NCBI GenBank assembly: GCA_022790755.1
Contig: JAAVXR010000077.1
Span: forward strand, 1-46,981
DNA: 46,981 bases
Source of the DNA: Hespellia sp.
GTDB taxonomy: Bacteria; Bacillota; Clostridia; Lachnospirales; Lachnospiraceae
Direction of reading: 5' to 3'
The notes under the pieces are model-generated. The model saw only the letters and a list, made by a program, of their open reading frames with translations. It was not told the origin of the DNA and made no database searches. The position numbers were made by a program, and so were the translations under genes. Each line of letters begins with the position of its first letter. Within the stretch, counting starts at the first letter, position 1. Shown here in pieces: positions 25,840 to 34,463 of the stretch.

Positions 25840-27462
25840 TTACGCCGGCGTCCCCAGGATTCCAAGCGCTCCCAGAACCAGTCCGATCACCACCAGCGCA
25901 ATTGTCGCTCTCAACATCACATTTCCTTTTCCCTTGCGCAGATACTCGTAAACCGACCAGACCGTAATGACCGATAATGCGCCCGGCAAAATCGCATCGA
26001 GAATTCCCGTCTGAACCCCAATCACCGCATCATTTACTTTGATTACCAACGGCGTCTGTACATTGATAAAGCCAGAAGTCAGACCACCCAGCATGAACAG
26101 TCCAAGCACCGCAAAGAATGAGATCACTCGATTCAGAATGCCGCTCGAAAGAATCACGGTGGCCGCCTTTTTCCCGAGTTTATATCCTATATGCGTCATG
26201 TTATACCCAATCAGAATCAAAAATCCGCCAAAACCGATCGTATAGATGATTGGAGCCATCATATTTCCCGCCGCTGCGGACGGTAGAATTGCAGCCAGAA
26301 AGATCACGCTGAGCGTCGCCCAGATAATGGTATCTCCGATTCCTGCCATCGGTCCCATAAGTCCAGCCTTCAGACTGACAATCGCCTCTTCCGGAATCGG
26401 CACCCCCATTGCACGTTCTTCCTCCATGGACAGCACGATACCGTGGATCACAGCGCCCAGGTTTCCTTCTGTATTGAAAAACTGGAGATGTCTTTTCAGT
26501 GCTTCAATTTTTTCCGTTTCATTCTCTTTGTAAAGCTTATTGATTGCAGGTGTAAATGCGATACAAAATGCGAGAGACTGAAGACGTTCAAAACTATTAC
26601 TCATTTCTGCGACCGCATACCACAGAAAATACATTTTCGTGACGTCCTTTTTGGAAAGCAGCCTTTTCTCTTCCGACTTCATATCTTCTACTTTGAAAGA
26701 TCCCAACATTTCAGATAAGGTTGCATCGTTCTCACTTTTCGTATACATAATGTAGAGATATGCCAGGAACAGTGCCAGAAGAATCAATCCGATCGTGCTG
26801 ATCCCGGTAAACTGTGCAACGAAAAATCCCGCGAGAAAGAACGGCATCAATTCCCGTCTTCCAATCATTCGGATTGTCATTGCAAAACCAAGCGCCGGCA
26901 AAAGTGTCCCCGTAACCGTCAGACCATTGGATAACCAGATCGGCAGTCCGTTTACAATGCTTCCCACGTGATCCATACCAAAATAGATCATCAATGTCAT
27001 CGGAACCCAGAACAGGAATATCTTAAATATCGCCGGATATAATGTTCCGGCCAGCACGATTCCTCTGGTATTCCCCTTCTCCGCATATTGATCCGCCATA
27101 TGTACCCATATGGATGCCGCCAGTCTTCTAACCGTGTGCAGCTTTGCAAAAAGCAGCGATGCAGGGACCGCAAGCACAACACCCGCTTCGATCGAAATCC
27201 CGGTCGTGATCACCGCCGCTGCTGAGATAATCCCGGCTGCAGGCTTGTCCGTCGGTACCACGCCTCCAAATCCGCTCGGCGCAAGAAAAATCAGTTGAAC
27301 GGCTGCACCGACCGCCAGACCGCTGGTCGGATCCCCCAATATCAATCCAACCAACAAACCCGAGCAAACCGGCTGCGTGATCAGTGAATACAGACAATAC
27401 GGAAATTCCACTGCGGAATACCAGTAAAGCCCGGCCACTAAGATTGCCTGAAATAGTGTCAT
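25840..27462 (-). CDS. PTS mannose-family IIC-IID fusion permease
   Basis: The 540-residue product joins two proteins normally encoded separately. Residues 1 to about 265 are IIC, with AVEFPYCLYSLITQPVCSGLLVGLILGDP and the VQLIFLAPSGFGGVVPTD loop. Residues from about 275 are IID, beginning LLSKKDVTKMYFLWYAVAEMSNSFERLQSLAF and including EGNLGAVIHGIVLSMEEERA and GLMGPMAGIGDTIIW. Together they form the membrane channel of a mannose-type PTS, and the fusion carries all its segments in one chain. It is the first gene of the seven-gene operon. GGAGGAGG lies 8 nt before the ATG, which is 45 nt downstream of the likely -10. Confidence 0.92.
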   Translation of the reverse strand: MTLFQAILVAGLYWYSAVEFPYCLYSLITQPVCSGLLVGLILGDPTSGLAVGAAVQLIFLAPSGFGGVVPTDKPAAGIISAAAVITTGISIEAGVVLAVPASLLFAKLHTVRRLAASIWVHMADQYAEKGNTRGIVLAGTLYPAIFKIFLFWVPMTLMIYFGMDHVGSIVNGLPIWLSNGLTVTGTLLPALGFAMTIRMIGRRELMPFFLAGFFVAQFTGISTIGLILLALFLAYLYIMYTKSENDATLSEMLGSFKVEDMKSEEKRLLSKKDVTKMYFLWYAVAEMSNSFERLQSLAFCIAFTPAINKLYKENETEKIEALKRHLQFFNTEGNLGAVIHGIVLSMEEERAMGVPIPEEAIVSLKAGLMGPMAGIGDTIIWATLSVIFLAAILPSAAAGNMMAPIIYTIGFGGFLILIGYNMTHIGYKLGKKAATVILSSGILNRVISFFAVLGLFMLGGLTSGFINVQTPLVIKVNDAVIGVQTGILDAILPGALSVITVWSVYEYLRKGKGNVMLRATIALVVIGLVLGALGILGTPA

Positions 27463-27507
27463 GTCAAATACCTCCTCCTTTGAATTTTTAGATTTTTATT
27501 TGACACC

Positions 27508-27536
27508 ATTATATTTAAACAGATTTTTTATGTAAA
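27508..27536 (-). promoter_or_regulatory. Likely promoter of the PTS operon
   Basis: Minus strand TTTACA (27531-27536), 17-nt spacer, TATAAT (27508-27513). The 305-bp gap to the divergent regulator is very AT-rich. Related AGATTTTTAT/AGATTTTTTATG blocks at 27490 and 27521 and an imperfect AATTTTTCA/TGAAAATTT inverted repeat at 27577-27599 are possible operators. For the regulator side, TTGACA at 27653 with TAGTAT 18 nt later is a weak candidate. Confidence 0.55.
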
Positions 27537-27767
27537 TAGATTTGAATATCGTTGACAATTATTGCAGATTTCGTCAAATTTTTCATTTTTTGAAAATTTC
27601 AACAAATATAAGATACAGTTAGAAAAAGTAGCTTTTGACATCCGAATCCTAATTGACATGAAAGACCATGCTATATTAGTATTAAAGTGTATATGAAGAG
27701 TGTTCTGATACTCTAACATATAAAACGATATTTTTTATAAAGGATTCATGGAAGCGGGTGATTAACA

Positions 27768-28571
27768 TTGGAAAAAACTGCTAAAAAACTGATCGCTATT
27801 ATTAATCATTATCCTCCCACAGCTCCGGAATACTATCTGGCCTTGAACATATTGAAAAATTTCGAATCCATTCCTCAAATATCCATTGAAGAAATGGCCG
27901 AACTTTGTTTCACTTCCACAGCCACACTAAGCCGGTTTTGTAAAAACCTTGGATTTAAAAACTACAATATGCTCCGTCACACCATTGAAGGAGAAATGCA
28001 CGCATTTAAAAAAGACCTGCCCATTTACTACAGATCTGAAGAAAAGAATACAGATATGAATTCATTTGCATCCATTGACTATTTTATTACAGAAATGGCC
28101 AGTTCTTTGGAAACTTTGAGAAAAGAAATTCATTATGAAGATATCGCAAAAGTCATTGATGCAATCAATGGAGCCAAAAACATCACCTTAATCTGCGACA
28201 GTAGCATTTTGTCTTCGTTTATTACCTTCCAATATCAAATGCTGCTTTGTAATAAAGTCATTCAATATTCTCCGAAATGGATTCATGCGGCGGATATGCC
28301 CGAGAACAGCGTTCGTATTATGCCCCGGATCGTCTATACGCCGGGCAACAACAACGGTGGAAAGGTCATGATTAACACCGTCGAACGACTGGAAAAACAG
28401 TCTGGAAATCTAATGGATATTCATATTTTGGTTCATGAGTATATCCCCTATGTAACCAGTGAGCGAAATCGCTATTTTAACGAAGGAAAGACTGCGGAGC
28501 TGATCCTGACTTGTATTATGGGAATCATCCAGGCAGCCTATTCCGAAAAATATATTGGAGAATTAAAATAA
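27768..28571 (+). CDS. RpiR/MurR-family transcriptional regulator
   Basis: The 267-residue product has the RpiR N-terminal helix-turn-helix: EYYLALNILKNFESIPQISIEEMAELCFTSTATLSRFCKNLGFKNYNMLRHTI (about 20-74). The C-terminal part occupies the SIS sugar-phosphate domain position but lacks the usual glycine/serine-rich phosphate-binding motifs; instead there is DSSILSSFITFQYQMLL and a PGNNNGGKVM stretch, so it is a divergent sensor. The start is a TTG at 27768 with an AAGCGGGTGAT sequence close to the full anti-SD complement 5 nt upstream. It is divergent from the PTS operon and very likely controls it. Confidence 0.88.
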   Translation: MEKTAKKLIAIINHYPPTAPEYYLALNILKNFESIPQISIEEMAELCFTSTATLSRFCKNLGFKNYNMLRHTIEGEMHAFKKDLPIYYRSEEKNTDMNSFASIDYFITEMASSLETLRKEIHYEDIAKVIDAINGAKNITLICDSSILSSFITFQYQMLLCNKVIQYSPKWIHAADMPENSVRIMPRIVYTPGNNNGGKVMINTVERLEKQSGNLMDIHILVHEYIPYVTSERNRYFNEGKTAELILTCIMGIIQAAYSEKYIGELK

Positions 28572-28614
28572 GAAACTACCCTAAACGAACTTGCAACAGC
28601 TTAACCTGAGGAGA

Positions 28615-28643
28615 TTGCTAATTCATACAGAATATGCTACAAT
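28615..28643 (+). promoter_or_regulatory. Promoter of the cupin gene
   Basis: TTGCTA (28615-28620), 17-nt spacer ending TGC, TACAAT (28638-28643): an extended -10 promoter about 65 nt before the cupin start. Confidence 0.6.
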
Positions 28644-28708
28644 CTACCCATTGAACTTTTCAATGTTGCCTTTGAATTTCACGGCAGAAACAGACAGGAG
28701 GAAGGATT

Positions 28709-29059
28709 ATGATAAGAAAACCAGAAGAATGTACGAAAGATTACCGCGAACAGATGCGCGGCGGAGAAGGGACCGTAGAGATCACAAAATTTGTCACTCC
28801 AGCCGAATTAAATGATAAAGGCCGTCTTTTCGCCAAAATCACCTTAAAGCCAGGATGTAGTATTGGTTATCATGTACATGAAACAGACAGCGAACTTTTC
28901 TATATTATGAGCGGCACCGCAGAATACAACGACAATGGAGAAATCAAAACCGTCTCCGCAGGCGATGTAACCATATGCCCCGCCAAAACCGGCCACGGTA
29001 TCGCCAACAAAACCAACGAAACCGTAGAACTAATCGCTGTCATCGTATACGCGGAATAA
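28709..29059 (+). CDS. Small cupin-domain protein
   Basis: The 116-residue protein is a single cupin barrel. The metal site is visible as His55, His57 and Glu62 in YHVHETDSE and His96 in KTGHGI, so a metal ion is probably bound. Such stand-alone cupins include sugar isomerases, dioxygenases and binding proteins; the specific role is not readable. GGAGGAAGGATT precedes the ATG. It is monocistronic, with its own promoter and terminator. Confidence 0.9.
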   Translation: MIRKPEECTKDYREQMRGGEGTVEITKFVTPAELNDKGRLFAKITLKPGCSIGYHVHETDSELFYIMSGTAEYNDNGEIKTVSAGDVTICPAKTGHGIANKTNETVELIAVIVYAE

Positions 29060-29096
29060 AAGCTTTAATGGAAATATGTACCGCTAGATACACCTT

Positions 29097-29131
29097 AAAA
29101 AACAGAGCCGCTACCGCAGCTCTGTTTCTTT
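29097..29131. terminator. Intrinsic terminator after the cupin gene
   Basis: AAACAGAGC and GCTCTGTTT form a 9-bp stem around a 10-nt loop, followed by CTTTATG. The converging gene at 29142 is short of it by about 10 nt, so both transcripts can end here. Confidence 0.8.
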
Positions 29132-29141
29132 ATGTTTTCTC

Positions 29142-29777
29142 TTATTCCGCTTTCATCTTAGCATAGTAATCCGAGAACAGATCACCGATTGCACTATGTG
29201 TCTGACCGGAAATAGATGGTAAAGATCCGCCCCAAGCATGTTCTGCCTGCTCAAAACCTTTCTCAATTGCATCCTGCATCTTCTTCATCTTATCGACATC
29301 ATCCCCAGCCAATGCCTTTGCAAAATCAAAGATTCTCTGAGAAGTCTGCTTTACTCCCCAGTAGCCGTCCTCAGATATCGCTTCCTGAGCCTCCGCTTTT
29401 GTCTGAGCATCTACTGTGAAATTCCCACTGGCAATCTGTCTCCAAAAACTGTCGCTGCCTGCCTGAAGGCCGGTAATCCCCTGCTTCTGGAAAATCCCCG
29501 TCATCATGTTCGTAAAACGGGTCATCTGATTATCCATATCAGCCTTCAAACTCTGTACCAATGCCGCCCTCTCGGAATCGCTCATCTTTCTGCTCACTTT
29601 AGCATCCTGGCTGATTTCTACACGGTCTGTACTTGTCTTAGATGTAACCGCACTCACTGCATCCTTTACATCCTGCTGTGCTGCATTAGTCTTAGCGGCT
29701 GCAGTTGCGCTCTGAGAACTTATGGTATTGTATTGACTATTTTGACTATAAAGATAGTCCATATCATTCACTCTCAC
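29142..29777 (-). CDS. Conserved hypothetical protein with FlgM-like N-terminal segment
   Basis: I recognise the general type but no functional name. The 211-residue, probably cytosolic protein starts with a polar, low-complexity region (QNSQYNTISSQSATAAAKTNAA). STDRVEISQDAKVSRKMSDSERAALVQSLKAD then resembles the DKVEIS stretch of the anti-sigma factor FlgM. The second half has a mixed pattern with EAQEAISEDGYWGVKQTSQRIFDFAKALAGDD and KGFEQAEHAWGGSLPSISGQT. No signal peptide or membrane segment is seen. The start is GTG at 29777, 7 nt after GGAGG; the frame is open upstream to 29825 without a ribosome binding site. No flagellar genes are nearby. Confidence 0.75.
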   Translation of the reverse strand: MRVNDMDYLYSQNSQYNTISSQSATAAAKTNAAQQDVKDAVSAVTSKTSTDRVEISQDAKVSRKMSDSERAALVQSLKADMDNQMTRFTNMMTGIFQKQGITGLQAGSDSFWRQIASGNFTVDAQTKAEAQEAISEDGYWGVKQTSQRIFDFAKALAGDDVDKMKKMQDAIEKGFEQAEHAWGGSLPSISGQTHSAIGDLFSDYYAKMKAE

Positions 29778-29897
29778 GTGATCTCCTCCTTCCTTCTTAT
29801 ATGGAAAATATAGTATTCTTCGCAATAGTAATATCGGCTCAATTCATGGAAATATTAAGTCATTCTGGAAATTAAAACAATTTTAGAGTAACTGTTC

Positions 29898-29939
29898 AAA
29901 GGCGCCCGCTTTCATATTTCTATGAAAGCGGGCGCCTTT
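29898..29939. terminator. Intrinsic terminator of spoVG
   Basis: AAAGGCGCCCGCTTTCATA and TATGAAAGCGGGCGCCTTT form a perfect 19-bp stem with a 4-nt loop. The adjacent bases give short T-runs on each side, so it works mainly for the minus-strand spoVG ending at 29963. Confidence 0.88.
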
Positions 29940-29962
29940 GGTTTGCATGACTGTTCTTTTCC

Positions 29963-30252
29963 TTACAGTTCGCCGATAACAGAACTCTCCGGTTCTTCCA
30001 CCAAAACCTGATGATACACCTCAAGAATTGTGGATTGTATCCTTTCTCTGGTGCCGGAATTAATTGGATGTGCGATATCGCGATATTCCCCATCTACCGC
30101 TTTTTTGCTGGGCATAGCGATAATAGCCCTTTCTCCCCTTCAATCACCTTAATATCATGAACTACAAATTCATCATCCAGTGTAATAGATACCACCGCTT
30201 TTAATTTTCCCTCTTTTGCTACCTTTCGTACACGTACATCCGTAATCTGCAT
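29963..30252 (-). pseudogene. spoVG: SpoVG regulator gene with an apparent 1-nt frameshift
   Basis: From the ATG at 30252 (GGAG 5 nt upstream) the product reads [20 protein letters not shown]...[15 protein letters not shown], an unmistakable SpoVG, a small RNA/DNA-binding regulator of septation, sporulation and other stationary-phase genes. After EKGL the frame shifts and stops at 30094. In the adjacent frame the family sequence continues as [29 protein letters not shown] and ends at a stop at 29963-29965. Restoring one T:A pair near 30121-30125 (GGGCTATT-ATCG should be CTATTTATCG) gives an intact 96-residue protein. Gene order next to glgD and a strong terminator argue it was functional until recently, or that the base is missing by sequencing error. 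Confidence 0.88.
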
Positions 30253-30356
30253 GTTCTCCAGTCTCCTTTCTAAATGCCGCATCTGCCGGTGAACCATACA
30301 TAAAATGCATCTTAACATTTTCCGACAAAGATACCTATAAGGCATAAAGTATGGTA

Positions 30357-31475
30357 TTACAGAGCGTATCTTTCGTTCTTTTCTATCACGACTTTCACGC
30401 CATCCTCCCCTACATAGCGCGTGTTCGCCCTGATTGTACCACGGCTTTCTACAATGCAGTTTTCGATATAAGTGTTATCGCCGAGATACACATCATTCAA
30501 AATTATGGAATTTTTAATCACACAATTATTCCCAACGAATGTCTTTTTAAACAATATGGAATTCTCCACAGTACCATTGATAATCGTTCCGCTTCCCACC
30601 AAACTATTCTTCACAGCCGAACCCGGATTGTATTTTGCCGGCGGCAGATCACTAACCTTGGAATAAATCTTCGGGTATTCATTAAAAAAGTAGTTTCTTA
30701 CCTCCGGCTTCAAGAAGTCCATATTCGTGTGATAATAATCCTCCACCGTAGAAATATTACTCCAATAGCTTTTAATCTTATATCCGTACATTTTTTTCAG
30801 GTTCTTATAGCGGATTAAAATATCATTTACAAAATCATATCGGTCCTCCTCCACACAACGCTCCACCAGATCAATCAACAACCGCCTGCGAATAATATAA
30901 ATTCCTGTGGAAATCGTACAGGATTTGGCCACCATCGGTTTCTCTTCAAAATCATCAATACGGTAATTCTCATTCATATGTACCGTACCGAAACGAGTAG
31001 CATCTTCTCCTGGCTCCAAATCCTTACAGACAACCGTAATATCGGCCTTTTTTTCCAGATGATATTCCAAAATCTTATTATAATCCATTTTATAAATAGC
31101 ATCCCCCGAGGTGACGATCACGTAAGGTTCATGACACCCTTTCAGGAAATCCAAATTCTGGAATATGGCGTCTGCCGTTCCACGATACCAATATCCATTC
31201 TCCACCGTAATTGTTGGACTGAACACATACAGTCCACCTTGCTTCCTCCCAAAATCCCACCACTTGGAGGAATTCAGATGCTCATTCAAAGATCGGGAAT
31301 TGAACTGTGTAAGCACCGCAACCTTCTGTACATGTGAATTACTCATATTGCTCAATGCAAAATCAATCGCCCGGTAACTGCCGGCTATCGGCATCGCCGC
31401 AACTGCACGTTTCGATGTCAGCTCATGCATCTTCCGGCTATTTCCGCCTGCAAGAATCAAGCCTACTGCTTTCAT
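30357..31475 (-). CDS. glgD: Glucose-1-phosphate adenylyltransferase subunit GlgD
   Basis: The 372-residue product is a nucleotidyltransferase plus C-terminal left-handed beta-helix. The N-terminal loop, [24 protein letters not shown], departs from the GGxGxRLxxLT pattern of active enzymes, as in Bacillus GlgD, which is an inactive or weakly active partner of Glg[18 protein letters not shown] and [21 protein letters not shown] keep the sugar-nucleotide fold. It modulates ADP-glucose synthesis for glycogen. Its ATG overlaps the glgC stop as ATGA (31472-31475), giving translational coupling and a 1:1 subunit ratio. Confidence 0.95.
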   Translation of the reverse strand: MKAVGLILAGGNSRKMHELTSKRAVAAMPIAGSYRAIDFALSNMSNSHVQKVAVLTQFNSRSLNEHLNSSKWWDFGRKQGGLYVFSPTITVENGYWYRGTADAIFQNLDFLKGCHEPYVIVTSGDAIYKMDYNKILEYHLEKKADITVVCKDLEPGEDATRFGTVHMNENYRIDDFEEKPMVAKSCTISTGIYIIRRRLLIDLVERCVEEDRYDFVNDILIRYKNLKKMYGYKIKSYWSNISTVEDYYHTNMDFLKPEVRNYFFNEYPKIYSKVSDLPPAKYNPGSAVKNSLVGSGTIINGTVENSILFKKTFVGNNCVIKNSIILNDVYLGDNTYIENCIVESRGTIRANTRYVGEDGVKVVIEKNERYAL

Positions 31476-32746
31476 ATCCGATCACCTGCCTTTATCAAAA
31501 TCTCTCCTCCTGCGAGTATACCATCCTTATAATCCTTTACGGCAGTGACTCCACTGATCGCCGTATTCTTACCAATCTTCACACTCGAAGGTATGACTGA
31601 ATTCTCACCAATCGTAACAAGCCCACCACTATATACTTGCGGCTTTTCTTTATTTTCTACTTCTCCGCCGATACCAATCACCACATCGTCACCAATGTTT
31701 GTATCCTCCGCAATAATCGCTCTGTCAATCACACAGTTATTCCCAATCGTCACACCTCGCATGATAATGGAATCTCGCACGATCGAGCCCTTTCCAACCG
31801 TAACACCAGCTCCGAGAACAGAGTTTCTGACTTCTCCATAGATCTCACAGCTATTGCTAATCAGACTGCGTTCCACAACAGACTGTTCCGAAATATACTG
31901 CGGCGGAAGATTCTCGCTGTTTGTATAAATCTTCCAAAATTCCTCATAAAGATTGAACTCCGGTATAATATCAATCAATTCCATATTCGCTTCCCAATAG
32001 GAACTTAATGTGCCGACATCCTTCCAATAACCATTGTACTCATATGCAAACATCCGTTTCCCGAGCCCATGACAATATGGAATGATATGCTTTCCAAAAT
32101 CACAATTCTCCTGCCGGGAGAGTGCAATCAATGATTCGCGAAGTACGGGCCAACTGAAAATATAAATCCCCATAGATGCAAGATTGCTGCTCGGCTTGGC
32201 CGGTTTTTCTTCAAAATTCTGAATTCTGCTCTCCGTATCCGTCACCACAATTCCAAAACGGCTTGCTTCCTCCATCGGCACCGGCATTGCCGCAATCGTG
32301 ACATCCGCATGATTCGCTTTATGAAAATCCAGCATCACCTCATAATCCATCTTATAAATATGATCACCGGAAAGAATCAAAACATAATCGGGATGAAAAG
32401 ACTCCATATAGTTCATGTTCTGATAAATGGCATTGGCCGTACCCGTATACCATTCACTGCTTGTACTCTTCTCATACGGCGGCAGAATCGTCACTCCACC
32501 TACGTTACGGTCTAAATCCCATGGTATTCCGATTCCAATATGTGTATTGAGTCTCAACGGCTGATATTGTGTCAATACTCCCACTGTATCGACTCCTGAA
32601 TTAATACAGTTGCTGAGTGGAAAATCAATGATCCGATACTTACCGCCAAATGCAACCGCTGGTTTCGCCACCTTAGCCGTCAATACTCCAAGGCGACTAC
32701 CTTGTCCACCTGCTAAAAGCATGGCAATCATTTCTTTTTTAATCAT
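31472..32746 (-). CDS. glgC: Glucose-1-phosphate adenylyltransferase, catalytic subunit GlgC
   Basis: The 424-residue enzyme makes ADP-glucose from glucose 1-phosphate and ATP, the committed step in glycogen synthesis. Present are [35 protein letters not shown], the [23 protein letters not shown] sugar-binding stretch, [12 protein letters not shown] (catalytic aspartate), and the [20 protein letters not shown] segment. The C-terminal hexapeptide repeats form the beta-helix. The frame opens at a GTG (32755), but GGGGTGA 5 nt before the ATG at 32746 supports the latter. A minus-strand TATAAT at 32779-32784, without a good -35, is a likely promoter. No glgA, glgB or glgP is nearby. Confidence 0.95.
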   Translation of the reverse strand: MIKKEMIAMLLAGGQGSRLGVLTAKVAKPAVAFGGKYRIIDFPLSNCINSGVDTVGVLTQYQPLRLNTHIGIGIPWDLDRNVGGVTILPPYEKSTSSEWYTGTANAIYQNMNYMESFHPDYVLILSGDHIYKMDYEVMLDFHKANHADVTIAAMPVPMEEASRFGIVVTDTESRIQNFEEKPAKPSSNLASMGIYIFSWPVLRESLIALSRQENCDFGKHIIPYCHGLGKRMFAYEYNGYWKDVGTLSSYWEANMELIDIIPEFNLYEEFWKIYTNSENLPPQYISEQSVVERSLISNSCEIYGEVRNSVLGAGVTVGKGSIVRDSIIMRGVTIGNNCVIDRAIIAEDTNIGDDVVIGIGGEVENKEKPQVYSGGLVTIGENSVIPSSVKIGKNTAISGVTAVKDYKDGILAGGEILIKAGDRI

Positions 32747-32870
32747 TGTTGTCACCCCATTTCTAGATAGTTGTACCTATTATAACATATTTTTCGCAAT
32801 CATAAACATATTTTACAAAAAAAATACCAAGTTTTTCTGGTTTTTGTTAAAAAGGCACAAAAAGAACCTC

Positions 32871-32899
32871 TTGGATTTTTTATCATATATAGTTATAAT
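32871..32899 (+). promoter_or_regulatory. Promoter of murC
   Basis: TTGGAT (32871-32876), 17-nt spacer, TATAAT (32894-32899), about 55 nt before the murC ATG. Confidence 0.7.
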
Positions 32900-32953
32900 A
32901 TAAGAAGTAATCACAGATTATGCCTAAAAATTATCAAGGGAAGGACTTGTATT

Positions 32954-34333
32954 ATGTACAAGATAAATTTTCAGAAACCAATCCATATACATTTTATTGG
33001 AATCGGCGGTATCAGTATGAGCGGTCTTGCGGAAATTCTAATTGAAGAAGGATTTACTGTATCCGGATCTGATATGAAGCAATCACCATTGACAGCACAA
33101 CTTGAAAAAAAGGGCGCTCAGATTTTTTATGGACAAAGCGCTTCCAACATTATTGATGGAATCGACGTTGTCGTGTACACCGCCGCAATTCACAAAGATA
33201 ATCCGGAATTGATTGAAGCCGTAGCAAGAAAGATTCCCACTCTATCCCGGGCTGAACTTCTTGGTCAACTCATGAAAAATTATGATACTTCTATTGCAGT
33301 GTCAGGAACACACGGAAAGACCACTACCACTTCCATGATCTCTCATATTCTTCTGGAGAACAATCTAGATCCGACGATATCCGTGGGCGGAATTTTAAAA
33401 GCAATCGGTGGCAATATCCGTGTAGGACATTCTCAGACTTTCATTACAGAAGCATGCGAATATACGAATAGCTTTCTTCATTTTTATCCAAAAATCAGTA
33501 TCATTCTTAATATTGAAGAAGACCATCTGGATTTCTTTAAAGACCTGGAAGACATTCGTCATTCTTTCCATCAATTTGCCGCACTGCTCCCTTCAGACGG
33601 CACATTAATTATCAATTCTGATATCAAAGACTATTCAGAAATATATCATGGATTGGACTGCAATACGATTACCTATGGATTGTACAATCAAGCGGATTAT
33701 GGCGCTTCCAACATCCAGTTCGACGACAAAGGAGCCGTTTCTTTTGATTTACTAAAAAAAGGAGAATACGCAGAACATATCGTTCTGTCCGTTCCAGGTA
33801 ATCATAACGTATCGAATGCACTCGCTTCCATAGCCGTTGCAGAGCTCCTGAATATTCCTATGAAATTAATCAAATCCGGCCTCCTGTCTTTCACCGGTAC
33901 GGATCGTCGTTTTGAATATAAAGGCAATTTTGACGGCGTCTCTGTGATTGATGATTACGCACATCATCCAACGGAAATTACAGCAACGCTAAAAGCAGCT
34001 CAGAACTATCCTCACAAGAAGCTCTGGTGTGTTTTCCAGCCACATACTTATACCAGAACAAAGGCATTTTTTCACGAGTTTGCAGAAGCGCTTTCCCATG
34101 CGGATCACGTCGTACTAGCTGACATCTATGCCGCCCGTGAAACAGACGATCTGGGAATTTCTTCCAGGGATCTGGCCGCCGAGATCAGGAAGTTGGGAAC
34201 CGATGCAAGCTACCTCCCCTCTTTCGATGAGATTCAAAACTACCTCCGCCAAGAGTGTATCCACGGGGATCTGTTGATAACTATGGGAGCCGGAGACGTT
34301 GTAAACATCGGCGAAAACTTGCTTCAACAATAG
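32954..34333 (+). CDS. murC: UDP-N-acetylmuramate--L-alanine ligase
   Basis: The 459-residue cytosolic ligase adds L-alanine to UDP-MurNAc, the first amino acid of the peptidoglycan stem peptide. The N-terminal UDP-binding domain has HFIGIGGISMSGLAEIL (13-29), the ATP loop is GTHGKTTT (118-125), and ITEACEYTNSFL, LNIEEDHLDFF, FTGTDRRFEYKG and YAHHPTEI mark the catalytic and C-terminal domains. AAGGGAAGGA precedes the ATG by 8 nt. It is not in a mur cluster, which is usual for murC in many Firmicutes. Confidence 0.97.
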   Translation: MYKINFQKPIHIHFIGIGGISMSGLAEILIEEGFTVSGSDMKQSPLTAQLEKKGAQIFYGQSASNIIDGIDVVVYTAAIHKDNPELIEAVARKIPTLSRAELLGQLMKNYDTSIAVSGTHGKTTTTSMISHILLENNLDPTISVGGILKAIGGNIRVGHSQTFITEACEYTNSFLHFYPKISIILNIEEDHLDFFKDLEDIRHSFHQFAALLPSDGTLIINSDIKDYSEIYHGLDCNTITYGLYNQADYGASNIQFDDKGAVSFDLLKKGEYAEHIVLSVPGNHNVSNALASIAVAELLNIPMKLIKSGLLSFTGTDRRFEYKGNFDGVSVIDDYAHHPTEITATLKAAQNYPHKKLWCVFQPHTYTRTKAFFHEFAEALSHADHVVLADIYAARETDDLGISSRDLAAEIRKLGTDASYLPSFDEIQNYLRQECIHGDLLITMGAGDVVNIGENLLQQ

Positions 34334-34366
34334 TTATCCACACTTTCCACAAACAAGTTATCTACA
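34334..34366 (+). promoter_or_regulatory. Cluster of DnaA-box-like sequences before the DnaD/DnaC-like genes
   Basis: TTATCCACA (34334-34342) is an exact consensus DnaA box, immediately after the murC stop. TTATCTACA (34358-34366) differs at one base and CTTTCCACA (34343-34351) at two. All three are on the same strand within 33 nt. They lie about 55 nt upstream of an extended -10, so DnaA could control the operon, or the site could titrate DnaA. Confidence 0.6.
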
Positions 34367-34415
34367 AAAAACATTCCGATGCCAACAAAAAATTCTTTTT
34401 AATCCTGTTGACAGA

Positions 34416-34424
34416 TGCTATAAT
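34416..34424 (+). promoter_or_regulatory. Extended -10 promoter for the DnaD-domain gene
   Basis: TGCTATAAT, an extended -10 element with no clear -35 at the right distance. The nearby TTGACA (34408-34413) is only 5 nt from the -10 and cannot be its partner. Confidence 0.45.
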
Positions 34425-34463
34425 ACGTTTACACATTTGATTAGCAAAAGGCGGCATCGAAAT

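Noticed and set aside
30094-30345. The 83-residue frame starting upstream of spoVG as a separate protein
   Set aside because: Residues before MQITDV have no family support or ribosome binding site, and the C-terminus is an out-of-frame reading of spoVG after the missing base.
34408-34424. TTGACA followed by TATAAT as a standard promoter
   Set aside because: Only 5 nt separate the hexamers, which is incompatible with sigmaA spacing; only the extended -10 is kept.
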